Under the pieces are notes generated by a model. The model saw only the letters and a program-made list of their open reading frames with translations. It did not search any database and was not told the origin of the DNA. Of a stretch of DNA of 64,000 nucleotides, positions 21,632 through 32,619 are shown one piece after another. The translations under genes were made by a program, and so were the position numbers. Source of the stretch: Fusarium oxysporum f. sp. lycopersici 4287 (lineage: Eukaryota > Ascomycota > Sordariomycetes > Hypocreales > Nectriaceae). The stretch is from assembly GCF_000149955.1 (NCBI RefSeq), contig NC_030997.1:992001-1056000 (forward strand), read 5' to 3'. The first letter of the stretch is position 1. Each line of letters starts with the position of its first letter.

Positions 21632-23678
21632 TGTTCCCCGTGTGCTTTTCAGCTTAGCATAGCTATTTTCAACGGGCTCATGAGTATAGCAATTCGCATT
21701 ATCAGGCGTCCCATGTTTTGAGTAGCCTTTAAAGGCTTGGAAACACCAATCAAAACCGGGCATGGTGATACTGACATTTTCAAGATGAACAACCGGCTAG
21801 TAACCACGAAAGACCGTTAGAGAAGTTGGTGGACCCCGTTCTACTCAGCCAGCGGCTACGATAAATACGCACCATAGATCAGATCCAGTTCAACCAGTCA
21901 GGGGTTACAATACACGATCTGAGTCTGCGTCTCGGAACTGTTGAATAAGGTAACAAGCTTGTTTCTCAGCCGGCCTCGCCTGAACGGCGGCACGTAGCTT
22001 CATCACCCCATTCAAAGCTCTTGGTGTCGGACTAAAACATCCGGCTTCGGTCTCGATCATAAAGAGGGCTTTTCATCGCTATTTTGGCTCTTGAGCTGGA
22101 CCTATGCCGGCTTTTTTGTGATCCACTCACTCTTCCAGACACTTGAGCAAGTTAATATGGTCAGCCGCTCCACGCTTCAGCCTCGAAGGCTATCACATAA
22201 CAGAACTTCGATGACCAATGGTATTCAGTTTCTATGAAACTTGAGGAACGGCGGCTATTTATACACTAAAATAGCAGGCCATCCTTGGGAATCCCAGCCA
22301 GCCTCGTGGTCACCCGCCTCTGGAATGTAGTGGTCATTTTGTCTCGAGAAACAGGCGCTATCGAAAGTCTCAAGCCACAGCCGACTTGGGACCTGCAGTT
22401 GAACATGAGATTGATAACAAGCTTCTGACTGTGAAAAACAGCGAATGCGGCATTGCTAAGTGACTTGTCGACGAGTGCCAATACTACAGTATGTTGTTGT
22501 GAAGTTGAAGACACTTCTTTGGGGCATTGTGATACTGGTCTAAGTATTTATCGACGGCTTTCAGCGGCCAACAGATGCCATTTGAGGCAATGTAATGGTT
22601 CGGAACGTATGCAGGTTGTCCTTGCTGGTCTAGGCCATGGCCTACGGAAAGAACAGGACCTATCCCAAACGTCTGACTCTGCAGACCAGAGATCGTAGAG
22701 CAAGCCACTCGAGATCCACTAGGGGTTCGGCCAGCCAGAGACGTGAATCGGTAGACTAACGCAAGGGGAACCGGCGCAGCGTGCATTAGATAGACATTGT
22801 GCAGTCGACCTCACAAGGCGGTCTATCGACAGGTGGAATAGATTCATCAGATGCACTATTGAAGTTAGCGTTATGACTGATTTTCTTAACTTTTCATCTC
22901 AATGGGCTGCAAGTTATGAGATATGAGCTGCTGCGGTGTTTGGCATGAGCAAAGCCGTTTTAGAACAAGATTCGAACACCGAGGCTCAAGAACCTTTACC
23001 TGGGAGCAGTCCAAAAACGAGCTTTGGTGACATTTAAGCGGTTTCCAATACAATTGATTCAGGCCTTTGTACTTTACCGAGATGTCACAGAAGAATGCCA
23101 TTGTCATAGCCGGGGCAACTGTATAAAAGGACACAATGCCATGTTCTCCCTCCCTTATCCCTCGCATTGTCATTCGGCTCCACGTGCCCCCCCAACCCTT
23201 CAAAAAAGTGAAACAAACAGCGTCCCTTTTTCTGTCTATTGATTTCAGAGTTCAAATCCATATCATTTTATTCCGGAAAGGGAATTCAGCTGCGAACTAG
23301 CATGCCCAAAGAAAAATAGTCACCCACAGCGCTGGAATTCGGGGTCCTCTAACACAAATCCAGCCACATCCAGACCAGCCACTGTTCGTTTTGAGGGAGC
23401 ATTTTCGGATCTAGGGTCAATAGCTAAAAATTAAGCATGCTCAGGAACGGCCAGGGACGGGTGGGGAATCGCATGTTGATCGCAATCAGCTACGGCGGTG
23501 CGCCATCTCGTTTGCACTATTCGCAGGCGAGCTTGGGCTGAGGAGAAGTCCCAGTGACGGGTTTAATATTAAATATGTAGAGCAGTATTTAAGGGCGGGT
23601 ATATATGACCCGCCGTTGATCCTCCAGAATTCCTTCCAAGAAAGTACAATCATCACCTTCTGACTTCTCTTCTTCATC
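21632..23678. other. Long intergenic region
   Basis: About 2 kb with several short open frames on both strands (for example minus 22484-22786, 100 codons) that share no recognisable motif and cannot be linked by good splice sites. I cannot exclude a decayed gene near 22.2-22.8 kb. The right end is the promoter of the protease, with an inverted repeat around its TATA (separate entry). Confidence 0.4.
23594..23614. promoter_or_regulatory. Perfect inverted repeat enclosing a TATA-like core upstream of the protease gene
   Basis: Arms ggcgggt (23594-23600) and acccgcc (23608-23614) flank atatatg. The site lies 65-85 bp before the protease ATG, where a TATA element would be expected. A dimeric regulator binding both arms would occlude or flank the core promoter. 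Inference only. Confidence 0.45.
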
Positions 23679-24993
23679 ATGGTGAATTTCAAGAATATCG
23701 CCCTTGCAGTAAGCGTCCTTCTTGGATGCGGACTTGCTGCCCCTGCACCTGCTGCCCCAGCTGCTGAGGCCGGCGCTATCATCCCAGGCAGTTACATCAT
23801 CACCTTGAAGCCTGAGGTCGATGCTGTCATGGCCAAGGCCCATTTAAAATGGGTCAAAGGCGTTCACAAGAGAAGTCTCACCAAGCGCGAGACCGAAGTT
23901 GGTGTCGAAAAGACTTATGACAGCAAGTCTGGCTTCCAGGGATATGCTGGATCATTCGACACAGAGACGATCAAGGAGATCAAGAAGAGCCCAGATGTAA
24001 GTCGAGCCTTGGCCGTCCGTCGCCAGTACCTAGATGAACAAACAAGCTAACTAGTCCGTCAAGGTCCTGGCTGTTGAGCCCAACCGTGTATGGAAGCTCA
24101 ATCGCATCAAGAGCAAGCGAAGCCTCGAGAAGAGAGATGAGATCACGCAGAAGAAGTCCACCTGGGGTCTCGGCACGATTTCTCATCGCAAGAAGGGTTA
24201 CAAGGAGTACATCTATGATGACTACGCTGGCACTGACATGTATGCCTATGTCATTGACGGCGGTGTCCGAGTGACTCACAATGAGTTCGGTGGCCGTGCA
24301 AAGGCTGCCTGGACCAACTGGAAGGGCAACAACAAGGACGATGATGGCCACGGAACCCACGTTGCTGGTACCATTGCTGGTAAGACCTATGGCGTTGCAA
24401 AAAAGGCCAATATCCTCGCCCTCAAGGTCTTCAACGGCGATGAATCTGACACATCTATCGTCCTTGACGCTTTTAACTGGGCCGTCAACGATATCATCAA
24501 GAAAGATCGCACATGGAGAGCCGTTATCAACATGTCTCTCGGCGGCGAAAAGTCCACCGCCTTCAACAAAGCTGTTGACACTGCATCCAAGAAGGGTGTC
24601 GTCACAGTTGTCGCATCCGGTAACGATGCTATAGATGCCGCTAAGGAGTCGCCTGGTTCTGCCTCGACCGCAATCACTGTTGGGGCAATTGACTCCAACT
24701 GGGCTGTCGCTGACTTCTCCAACTGGGGAAAGACTGTTGATATTCTGGCCCCTGGAGTAGGTATTACTTCTGCTGGTCACAAGTCCAACACATACACATT
24801 TACTGAAGATGGAACTTCAATGGCCGCTCCTCATGTTGCTGGATTGGTCTTGTATGCGATGAGTGTGGAGGAGGTCGAGGGAGTTGCTGATATTACGGCG
24901 TGGCTGAAGGAACTGGCGACTCCCAAGAAGATTTCTGGAAACCTTCGTGGAGCGCCTAATCTGATTGCAAATAACGGTAATGGGGTTCAGTAG
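23679..24993 (+). CDS. Secreted subtilisin-like serine protease (S8, proteinase K type)
   Basis: Predicted 415-residue preproprotein. Exons 23679-23996 and 24064-24993, intron 67 bp (gtaagt...tcaag); an acceptor nine bases upstream, after ctaactag, would add three residues in frame. A signal peptide (VNFKNIALAVSVLLGCGLAAPAPA) is followed by an inhibitor I9 propeptide from about IIPGSYIITLKPEV to residue 110, with KR sites. Catalytic triad: Asp in YVIDGG (the usual T of DTG is G here), His in DDGHGTHVAGT and Ser in GTSMAAPHVAG; the oxyanion Asn is in VVASGND. The length is normal for fungal alkaline proteases. It should act outside the cell in protein degradation. It is preceded by an inverted repeat around the TATA. 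Confidence 0.9.
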
Positions 24994-26081
24994 AATAGTC
25001 GCGCAATCAAATTTGTATGTGCTGTAAATTATTGAAAACAGGTCGATTGTCGACGGTCAATTTTACTCTTATTCTTCAATGCCCTCGTGGTTTACGGCTC
25101 GCTCGGCGACGTTCAACTTGTCGGATCCAGGGTATCTTGAATCTTGCTCACCTTTGGGCAGTTCTTTAGATTGAGAGTTAGTAAAGGAATCCTGGAAAGC
25201 AGAAGACCTTGCTCACAAGTGAGATCAATACTTGTGTAGGTTTAGGGTGATTATTAGATGAAGTTAGCATCTTTTTTGGCTAGCTATTTTTAACCCGCAG
25301 TCCAATCATCCTAGGTCGTCTGGCACCTGGAAGAGCAATTGAGTTGAGCATCAATTACGTGTCATCCAGAGATCTATCCCGAAGATACCGATTATATTAA
25401 AAATGACTCTCTAATTAGTAATCGCCGTGCCTTGCGACTAATCATTCTTCGTAAGTCGGACAATATCGCTCTCCGCGGGCCTCTAAACCCTCGCGTCGGA
25501 TTGATGGACATAATTCAGATCGACCGGATGTAACGGTAAATTGATATCTACCGGCATGCACAGACTGCAAATCCCGCGTCCACGGATATAACGGACACGT
25601 CTTATGATAGTCGTATTGTTCCCCTGTCACCCAACACAGCCTCTCTTTTGCCTCAGGCGGAAAAGATGGCAGCCTTCGCTTTCATATCACCAGCTCTCGA
25701 TTGGCTCGGCTCTGTGTGATTTTCGCGTATTTGCTCAACGAGGCTGCCCCGCGGAAAGCTCCCGGTTATAAAGAAATTGGTAGCTCGCGTGGGAACAAGC
25801 ACTACCAAGCCACTAAGATGACGATCCAGTGTCCGAGCACCTGGAATGTTGCCCCAAACTTCCTCCAATAGGTTTAATCGGCACCGCCACGCCGTAACAC
25901 TTTGCCTTTTGCGTCTAGTACATCAATATTGGCGTCACAACCGAACGTGCCGCGCTACTGGGGGAATAAGCAGCCAGTGTCGTAATCAGTGCTGAGTGAA
26001 TTGATAAAACCCCCTCTTTGACCACGAATTCGTAGCACTATCATCGCTTCAGAGGCCTCATTCAAGAGAGACTGCAATACA
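24994..26081. other. Intergenic region upstream of the first LaeA-like methyltransferase
   Basis: About 1.1 kb without a supportable gene. Short minus-strand frames here have no motif. The right end leads into a leader that carries an upstream open reading frame (separate entry). Confidence 0.45.
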
Positions 26082-26216
26082 ATGGCTAGCGAACCTACAG
26101 AAACGCCTGGGCTGACTCTGCCGCCCGCTCCAACGCCGGCTTGGGAGGTCTTACAGAACCTCCAGCAGGGCCAAGAGGTCCGAAACTTGCACGAAGAGTT
26201 CGAACATAATGGCTGA
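26082..26216 (+). promoter_or_regulatory. Upstream open reading frame overlapping the methyltransferase start
   Basis: A 44-codon frame from ATG 26082 to TGA 26214-26216 that ends eight bases into the main coding sequence (ATG 26209) in a different frame. If the leader includes it, ribosomes reading it would pass the main start, which would lower translation of the methyltransferase. It has a Pro/Thr-rich composition. It could instead be a missed N-terminal exon, but I find no donor with a matching phase. Confidence 0.45.
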
Positions 26217-27592
26217 CTTGAGTGACCAGAATCAAGATCCAGAGCATGATGATGCCGAAACTGACGAGGGCTTTGATGGCCACAGTGATTCAGACCTGGA
26301 CTCTGCTCTGGGATCCAACGTGGCGGACTCGACCTATTCCTTGAGCTCAAGTATTTTCGAGTACCGAACCCTGCATGGCAGGACCTATCATTCAGATAGA
26401 GGTACAGCCCAGTATTGGTATGAGTACTTCCGTTCAACATGAGACGGTTCTAACAAGCCCCAGGGCATCCAATGATGATCAGGCCAGCCAATCTCTGGAC
26501 ATTGCGTAAGTGAACGCACTGTGAAAATATGATGAGGGCGTCTAACAATAGTTAGACATCATTTTACTCTACTTCTGCTGGAAGATAAACTACATCTGGC
26601 ACCTCTCAAGCCTGATATCCAGGTTAGATTCATTGGTCCTGCCGTATCAGATTTCATTTGCTGATAATGGTTTTGACAGAGGGTGCTTGATATTGGGACG
26701 GGAACAGGTAAGACGCCCCGGTATTGACTCAATCATCTGTTTCTAACGATGTTATAGCTATCTGGGCCATGTAAGTAACGAGTGGATTGGAAATTGAATG
26801 AGACTGATCACGATAAAGTGACTTTGCCGACGAACATCCTCATGTCGAGGTCGTGGGCACTGAGATCAGCCCTATTCAGCCAACCTGGATGCCATCAAAT
26901 CTACAGCTGTAAGCTCCCCTTACTGCCAATAATAGCACCGAAGCTCACCCTTAGGTAGCGAAATCGAGGACTGCAACGACACCTGGACCTTCCGACCCGA
27001 CTCCTTTGACTTCGTCCATATGAGATTCATGCTGGGAAGCATTACAGACTGGACTGCCACTTTCCGCGAAGCGTTCACAGCTTGTGCCCCGGGCGGCTGG
27101 GTCGAAAGCTACGAAGTCTCATCTACTATGGAAAGTGACGACAATTCTATTCCAGATGGAAGCGCTATGAAACGCTGGGGTGAAGTATTCGAAGAAGGCG
27201 GCCAACGTGCAGGAAGAAGCTTTGCTATCATCCGAGAAGATGTGCAGAGGAAGTCGATGGAAGAAGCGGGATTTGTCAACATCCACGTCGTCGACCTCAA
27301 GGTAACTTCATACTCCATGTCAATTTTCTGGATCAGCCTAACAGTTTCGCAACAGGCGCCAATGGGAGGCTGGCATACAGAAGAACGACTCAAGCAGGTT
27401 GGACATTATATGCAGGCAGCTCTGGAGCGAGATTATGAGGGGTATCTTCTGTTCCTGGCGTGCGAGCTTTTGGGATGGACTGAGGATCAGGTCAGAGCTC
27501 TGTGCACTCAGCTCCGACGAGAGATCCGATCAGGTCAACATCATCCGTACTTCAGACAAAGGATTGTGTACGGTCAGAAGCCTGAAGTTTGA
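26209..27592 (+). CDS. LaeA-like SAM-dependent methyltransferase, copy A (8 exons)
   Basis: Predicted 342-residue class I methyltransferase of the LaeA/TAM-like fungal family. Exons: 26209-26417, 26464-26505, 26556-26622, 26680-26707, 26758-26770 (13 bp), 26819-26908, 26959-27301 and 27356-27592. The N-terminus is acidic with [20 protein letters not shown], the usual lead-in motif. The SAM motif [21 protein letters not shown] is assembled from four exons. [17 protein letters not shown] carries the ribose-binding acidic residue; [15 protein letters not shown] and [12 protein letters not shown] follow. The last intron is 54 bp, a multiple of three without a stop, so retention would insert 18 residues. 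Exon sizes and phases match copy B at 29.5-31.0 kb almost exactly. Family members act as regulators or as small-molecule or protein methyltransferases; the substrate is unknown. Confidence 0.87.
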
Positions 27593-27872
27593 TTCGAAGC
27601 AAGTGGCACTTCAGTAACTCAATATAGGATATTGCTTAGGAGGACCAGACCGCTGCAGATAGAATTAGTTAAATTTAGGACGCCTTTAGATTAGTCATTT
27701 TGGCACGATAAAGGTCCTAAGGTTTCTTGCCTCCCCTCGACAGGGCCCAACATTGGTCATGCGGCATCTCCGTAAATTTGTAAAGTAGCAAGTGACCTTG
27801 AATCTCAGATTCCATGGACTTGTAAGTAGGTACGGTGAGATTATTGATCAACTTCAACCTCATAACTTAATA

Positions 27873-28942
27873 CTACAGGCATAAGAGATCCCCATATAGT
27901 CCTTGAAACCTCATAGACGTGAGGCCTATATAAGTGAAGTACGCATAGCTGTAGTTGATAGGCAGAAAATAGTAAAATGGTATCGAGAAGCCTCGTGGCC
28001 GTTGATAGTCCTTACCTGATGGACCTTGAGGCTCGAGAGGAAAAGTCCAAAACCCAAATGCAGTTTGAAGTTCGCTATGAAGCTGCTTTGGGGTCCCATT
28101 TGAAAATTGCCATGGCCCGTCAGGGGGCGACATTGTTCCTTTGTCAAAATACTCTTGCCACCTTTCACCTTCGTCCTTGAGATACTTCATAGCACCCGCT
28201 CTATCGGTAATAAATGGCGATTCAAATCCGTCGGTTGCATATGCAAATCTGAAGACACATGGTGTTGTCGGTCTTAGCCGTTGAAACCCGTTCATCCAAT
28301 CCTGAACGACTCGCCCAGAATCAGAGAAGGTAATAATGCAGATACTATTGGGTATATCGTCCTCGATAGGACGTGGGTCTTGCTGCCGTGAAAAGCTACC
28401 AGTCGCCCCCGCAACAGGAAGTGAACGGGGATACCTCAATGGGAACTGGCGGCCGAGGCAGCAGCTGAAATACTTGGCGAAAGCCATGTTTAGCCTATCC
28501 CATTTAGTGTAATGCATAAAGGTGGCATGCTGAAGTCGGCCAATAACTTGGCGAAGCTGGTCTGTTGAAGCGGCAAGTTCATAAAAGCGACCAAATGAGA
28601 GACTACTCCTGAGTCCAAAAGATACAATACTAGTCCTGCCTTTTCGCGGTCATGGTGTCAAATACCATTCGAAAAGGTTGTAAAATAATCCAATCCGTGA
28701 ATCTTCAGAGCGTCCAGCTCAGGGTTGACCCAAAACGTTCCCGGTGCGTGTCACTGAGACCCCTTGGCAGAGTAGCAAGGAAGATGCACCCTGTAGAACC
28801 GACAAGCGCTTGCACGAGATTCGGCACTGGCGCCGAAAATAGCCTTACGCCTTGGAGGATTGATGAGTACTAATTTGTACTGTTGATTAACAGGAGGGTG
28901 GCGAGCGGATGACTCTCCAGAGGATGGCGTGGAAGACTCCAT
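27873..28942 (-). CDS. Unrecognised gene, structure uncertain, possibly decayed
   Basis: A minus-strand block between the two methyltransferase paralogues. The clearest part is open from about 28630 to 27873 and includes FGRFYELAASTDQLRQVIGRL, SICIITFSDSGRVVQDW and KYLKDEGERWQEYFDKG, which look like real protein. A possible last intron (gtaagg...aactacag, about 28000-27938) would end the protein with AMRTSLI. An upstream ATG at 28942 begins MESSTPSSGESSARH, and a plausible 57-bp intron follows, but I cannot join it to the main part without meeting stops. I do not recognise the family. It may have introns I could not resolve or may be a pseudogene. Confidence 0.4.
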
Positions 28943-29553
28943 GATGAAGATGAAAGATGAAATGAAATGAATGCAGCTCCGGCAAATGAGGTGGAAAATG
29001 GTTCTTATATATGTTGCAACTGAAAGTGTATCGGTAACTCAAAACTTTGTCAATTACCATCAGGAACCTTTCGTTGATCGAACTTTGTAATACTATACTT
29101 TCAGAGGCCGATGTATTATTTGCGGCTGTACATGTAACTCAAGACATTTTCTTCTGCACATGGACCATTATTCGTCTATGGCTTTCTATCGTTTATCGCA
29201 TAAGCGGCGATACACTTGATTGATGGATTGAGTATTAGACTACGCAAGATGACACTTGTAATTCAAGACACGGCTAAGAGACTATCCATGGCCCCAAGCA
29301 CATCATTTGCTTGAAATTTAGCCAATCATTAAAATCAACGTTGTATTTCATTGCTATTCTGGGAATAATCCGCATGGATTCCCCAACGGTGTTAGGACGC
29401 GTTGGCCGAATCATATCATGAAGATGTCGGAAGCGAACCAGCAGAATGACCGGGGGTAGAAACCTTTCCAAGACACATCCCCCCATTGAGGGATTTATGG
29501 ATGCTTCATTCCTTGCGAAACAAAACTTTTTCTTTTTTTGTGCGACTTTGATC
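28943..29553. other. Intergenic region upstream of methyltransferase copy B
   Basis: About 600 bp divergent between the unresolved gene and copy B. No motif or repeat recognised apart from a T-rich stretch just before the ATG of copy B. Confidence 0.45.
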
Positions 29554-31051
29554 ATGGCATTAGACGAAACAACTCCTGTTACAGTGACTGGAGATGATGA
29601 TTCCACGACAGCTCAGCCTTTGCATCCAGTCACGCACTGGGAGCAATTGAATGAAGTATGGCAATATCAGTTTAGCTTCAGGTAACACAGTATTGACGCA
29701 TTCTAGGAAGTGGAGGCGCAGGATAATGATGCCGACTCTCTCATCTCCGACCCCGCCGAGTCGACAGCGTCAATGACTTCGAGCATTTTGTCGTACCGAA
29801 CCATTCAAGGACGAACGTTTCACTCAGAAAGAGGAAACGCTCAATACTGGTACTGTTGTGTACAATTGACGTCGCGAATCCAGTAGCTAACGCCATTTTA
29901 TCAGGGCTTCCAATGATGAACAGCAGAATGAGTCGATGGATATAGTGTGAGATTTCCCATCATCTACTGCCCCATTCTTTCGGCCGCTGAATCTGCCAGA
30001 CATCATTTCCTCAGCCTTCTGCTTGATGATAAACTATTTCTATCGCCTTTGAAGGATAATATACAGGTTTGTGAATAGCCCTGATCTTCGGTCGCCTCGG
30101 AATTCACACCAGTCAGTCAGCTCTGGATATTGGAACCGGAACAGGTAGGATGATCGTCTTCAGATTAGCAGTGGGTCGATACTGACGAAAGACATCTAGG
30201 TATCTGGGCTATGTACGTATAAGACGAACGCCACTAGTGGAGAGAGCATATGCTAATGCTGAAACCCGGAAGTGACTTCGCCGACCAATTCCCAGGCGCA
30301 AAAGTCGTAGGTACCGATATCTCACCTATCCAGCCGTCATGGGTTCCACCGAACCTCGAATTGTGAGCCAGATGTACCATTCATCTGTATCTTTCTGCCG
30401 CTGATATCTTCTGAAAGCCACATCGACGATTGTACGCAGCCATGGACATTCGCCCCCGATTCCATCGACTTTGTTCACATGCGCTATCTGTTTGGCAGCA
30501 TCAAAGACTGGTCAGCCTTATTTAAAGAAGCATTCCGGACATGTAGACCCGGCGGCTGGGTTGAAAGTCACGAGGCTTCAGCAATGATGGAGAGCGACGA
30601 TGGAACCGTCACAGATACCAGCGCTATGCATGAATGGGGAAGATTCTTTATCGAGGGGGGGAAGAAGATGGGACAACCATGTACCATAATCGAAGATGAC
30701 CTTCAGCAAAAGTGCATGCGCGAGGCTGGCTTTGAGGATATTCAAGTCGCTGATTACAAGGTAAGAGTCTACTTTGACATCCACGATCAGGGACTTGCAG
30801 CTGACTTACAGATTGCTATCGGTGGGTGGCCTAAAGATAAGAAGATGAGAGAGATTGGTCAGTATGTTCTAGCCGCTCTGGAGCAAGACTTTGAAGGCTA
30901 CGTCTTGTACATGGCGAGCCAGCTCTTGGGCTGGTCTATGCAGGAAGTCAAGGTATACTGCGCGCAGCTGCGCCGTGAGCTTAGATCGACTGCGAACCAT
31001 CCTTTCTTTCGTTACCGCGCGGTTTATGGTCGAAAGCCACAGACTCCTTGA
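29554..31051 (+). CDS. LaeA-like SAM-dependent methyltransferase, copy B (9 exons)
   Basis: Predicted 355-residue paralogue of copy A. Exons 29554-29655, 29707-29849, 29905-29946, 30000-30066, 30117-30144, 30200-30212 (13 bp), 30273-30362, 30418-30760 and 30812-31051. Six internal exons (42, 67, 28, 13, 90 and 343 bp) have exactly the lengths found in copy A. Visible: [68 protein letters not shown] and [12 protein letters not shown]. The last intron, 51 bp, is again a stop-free multiple of three. Copy B has an additional first exon relative to copy A. The 3' end is 46 bp from the convergent flavoprotein gene. It probably arose by segmental duplication with copy A; the substrate is unknown. 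Confidence 0.87.
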
Positions 31052-31096
31052 ATCGGGTTTAGATATCAGCATTCATTTAATACGATATCTCTTCAC

Positions 31097-32182
31097 TTAT
31101 TCATTGAATCTATCGAGACGAAAATGCTCAAGGTTTGGATCCATCTCGCCTGTGAGGATCTGTTTGCTGAGCAGTTCTCCGACAATAGCAGCGTTTGTAA
31201 CACCAGAGTGCATGACAGCGACACTGACCGCTTCCAGTCCAGTTGGTCCAATGATTGGCAGGCCGTCTTTAGGAGTCGGCTTGTAACCCACTGTGTAATA
31301 GTCAAACTCAATGGTCTCTCCCCCAACCAGCGTTGATCGGACCTTGGAGAAGACTTGATGTGCCATTGCTTCCGGATCGTCGCCTGGGTCATCGCCTGGA
31401 TTCTCGCAGCCCGCCTTGATGATTCCATCTGATGTCTGCCGAATGTATAGATATTTCGAGTTGACTACATGCCTGACCAAGCTTTCATCAGTCGGTTTCG
31501 AGTTTACAATCAGCGCTGGTACCGAGGTGATAGGGACTGTGATTCCTTCAGTAGCCAGAAGGGGCACACTACCCAGCCCAGCAGCCACGACAACATGATC
31601 GCCAGAGATCTCCTCGCCAGAAGCCAGCTTGACTCCCCTGACGCTTCCACTCTCCTGGAGAAGCCCCTTAGCTGTCGCTCTGATTACTTTCACGTTGCCT
31701 TGGGCTTCTGCATTCGCCACGAGCATCTGAGCGACAACATGGGCTTCCATAGCACCCTCTTCAGGGTAGTAGAGGGCCCGATCTGGCAAGGTAGACTGAT
31801 CAAAGAATGGCTCTTGCTTAGAAACTTGGGATTTCTTCATGTCGGCGATATCGTAGCCCCATGCGGTGAGGTTATGCTCGGTCTTCGCCAGGACCTCAGT
31901 GGGTTTGTGCCAATTAATGGAGCCACTCCAGGAGATTGGAAGGTCTGGAAGCTCCGTATGGATCTGTTTCCATCTCTGTAGGGATCGACGGCGAAACTCG
32001 TAGTAGAACTTTTGGTTGACGGAGCTCGCATTGAGCCAAGCGAAAGAGGCTTTGGAGGCGGGCCCACCAATGTCCTCTGCAACTACGGTTACGCTAGTGT
32101 GTTGAGCCAGGTGCCAGGCGATTGCGGCACCAATAATACCGCCGCCAACGACAATGACGTGAGGTTGAGCGGAAGTTGCCAT
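31097..32182 (-). CDS. FAD-dependent oxidoreductase, DAO family, intronless
   Basis: Predicted 361-residue single-exon flavoprotein of the DAO/glycine oxidase fold. Visible: N-terminal Rossmann motif HVIVVGGGIIGAAIAWHLA at residues about 8-26; GPASKASFAWLNASS, the segment after the second strand; DHVVVAAGLGSVPLL; and the C-terminal FAD motif YYTVGYKPTPKDGLPIIG with VAVMHSGVTNAAIVGELL. The repeated GDDPGDDP, encoded by a 12-bp tandem duplication near 31376-31399, is a small local expansion. The length is slightly short of typical bacterial DadA but normal for fungal members. The likely reaction is oxidation of an amino acid or N-methylated amine; the substrate is not readable. Start ATG at 32182. 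Confidence 0.86.
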   Translation of the reverse strand: MATSAQPHVIVVGGGIIGAAIAWHLAQHTSVTVVAEDIGGPASKASFAWLNASSVNQKFYYEFRRRSLQRWKQIHTELPDLPISWSGSINWHKPTEVLAKTEHNLTAWGYDIADMKKSQVSKQEPFFDQSTLPDRALYYPEEGAMEAHVVAQMLVANAEAQGNVKVIRATAKGLLQESGSVRGVKLASGEEISGDHVVVAAGLGSVPLLATEGITVPITSVPALIVNSKPTDESLVRHVVNSKYLYIRQTSDGIIKAGCENPGDDPGDDPEAMAHQVFSKVRSTLVGGETIEFDYYTVGYKPTPKDGLPIIGPTGLEAVSVAVMHSGVTNAAIVGELLSKQILTGEMDPNLEHFRLDRFNE

Positions 32183-32418
32183 GCCTTGTTGGAATGTTTA
32201 ATGGAAGAATTGGAGATTGAGGTCAATGTGAGCGGGGGCTTGAGAATAAGCCAGAGGCTCGGGTTACACGAACCCCGCCTTTCAATCATCATACATGCGT
32301 AATGACAACAAGTCGGGTGACCAGAAGGATGGGAAAAGAAAAGAGTCAAGTTTGTGAGTGATTATTTGGGAGTGCTTAAAATATCAATTTAGACAAAAAA
32401 TGAAATTGAGAGGCGAAT

Positions 32419-32502
32419 CTCCCCCGGGAAGGCTCGAACTTCCGATCTCCCGATTGTCTATGAATAACAGTCGGACGCTTTAGCCAACTAAGCCACAGGG
32501 GA
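32419..32502 (-). tRNA. tRNA-Asn (anticodon GUU) with a 10-nt intron
   Basis: Read on the minus strand the segment folds into a full cloverleaf: acceptor tccccTg/cgggggA with discriminator G, D stem gctt/aagc, anticodon stem tccga/tcggg with GTT at 32468-32466, T stem ggaag/cttcc with loop TTCGAGC. Ten nucleotides at 32464-32455 lie one base after the anticodon, the canonical position of eukaryotic tRNA introns. Confidence 0.9.
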
Positions 32503-32619
32503 TCAGCTAATTGGATAATAACGACGGTTCAAAATGAGATTCATATTCCCAAACTGACTTCCTCACGTTCTAATCATTACATGCAGCCAATATTGATGCC
32601 GTCCATCTCTCTCATGTTC

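Noticed and set aside
22266..22786. Minus-strand frames of 82 and 100 codons
   Set aside because: They overlap in different frames and could not be joined into a model; a decayed gene is possible but unsupported.
23980..24780. 266-codon minus-strand open frame
   Set aside because: Antisense shadow of the subtilisin-like protease exon.
26082..26216. Using ATG 26082 as the methyltransferase N-terminus
   Set aside because: The frame closes at 26216 and no donor with the required phase was found to link it to the main exon.
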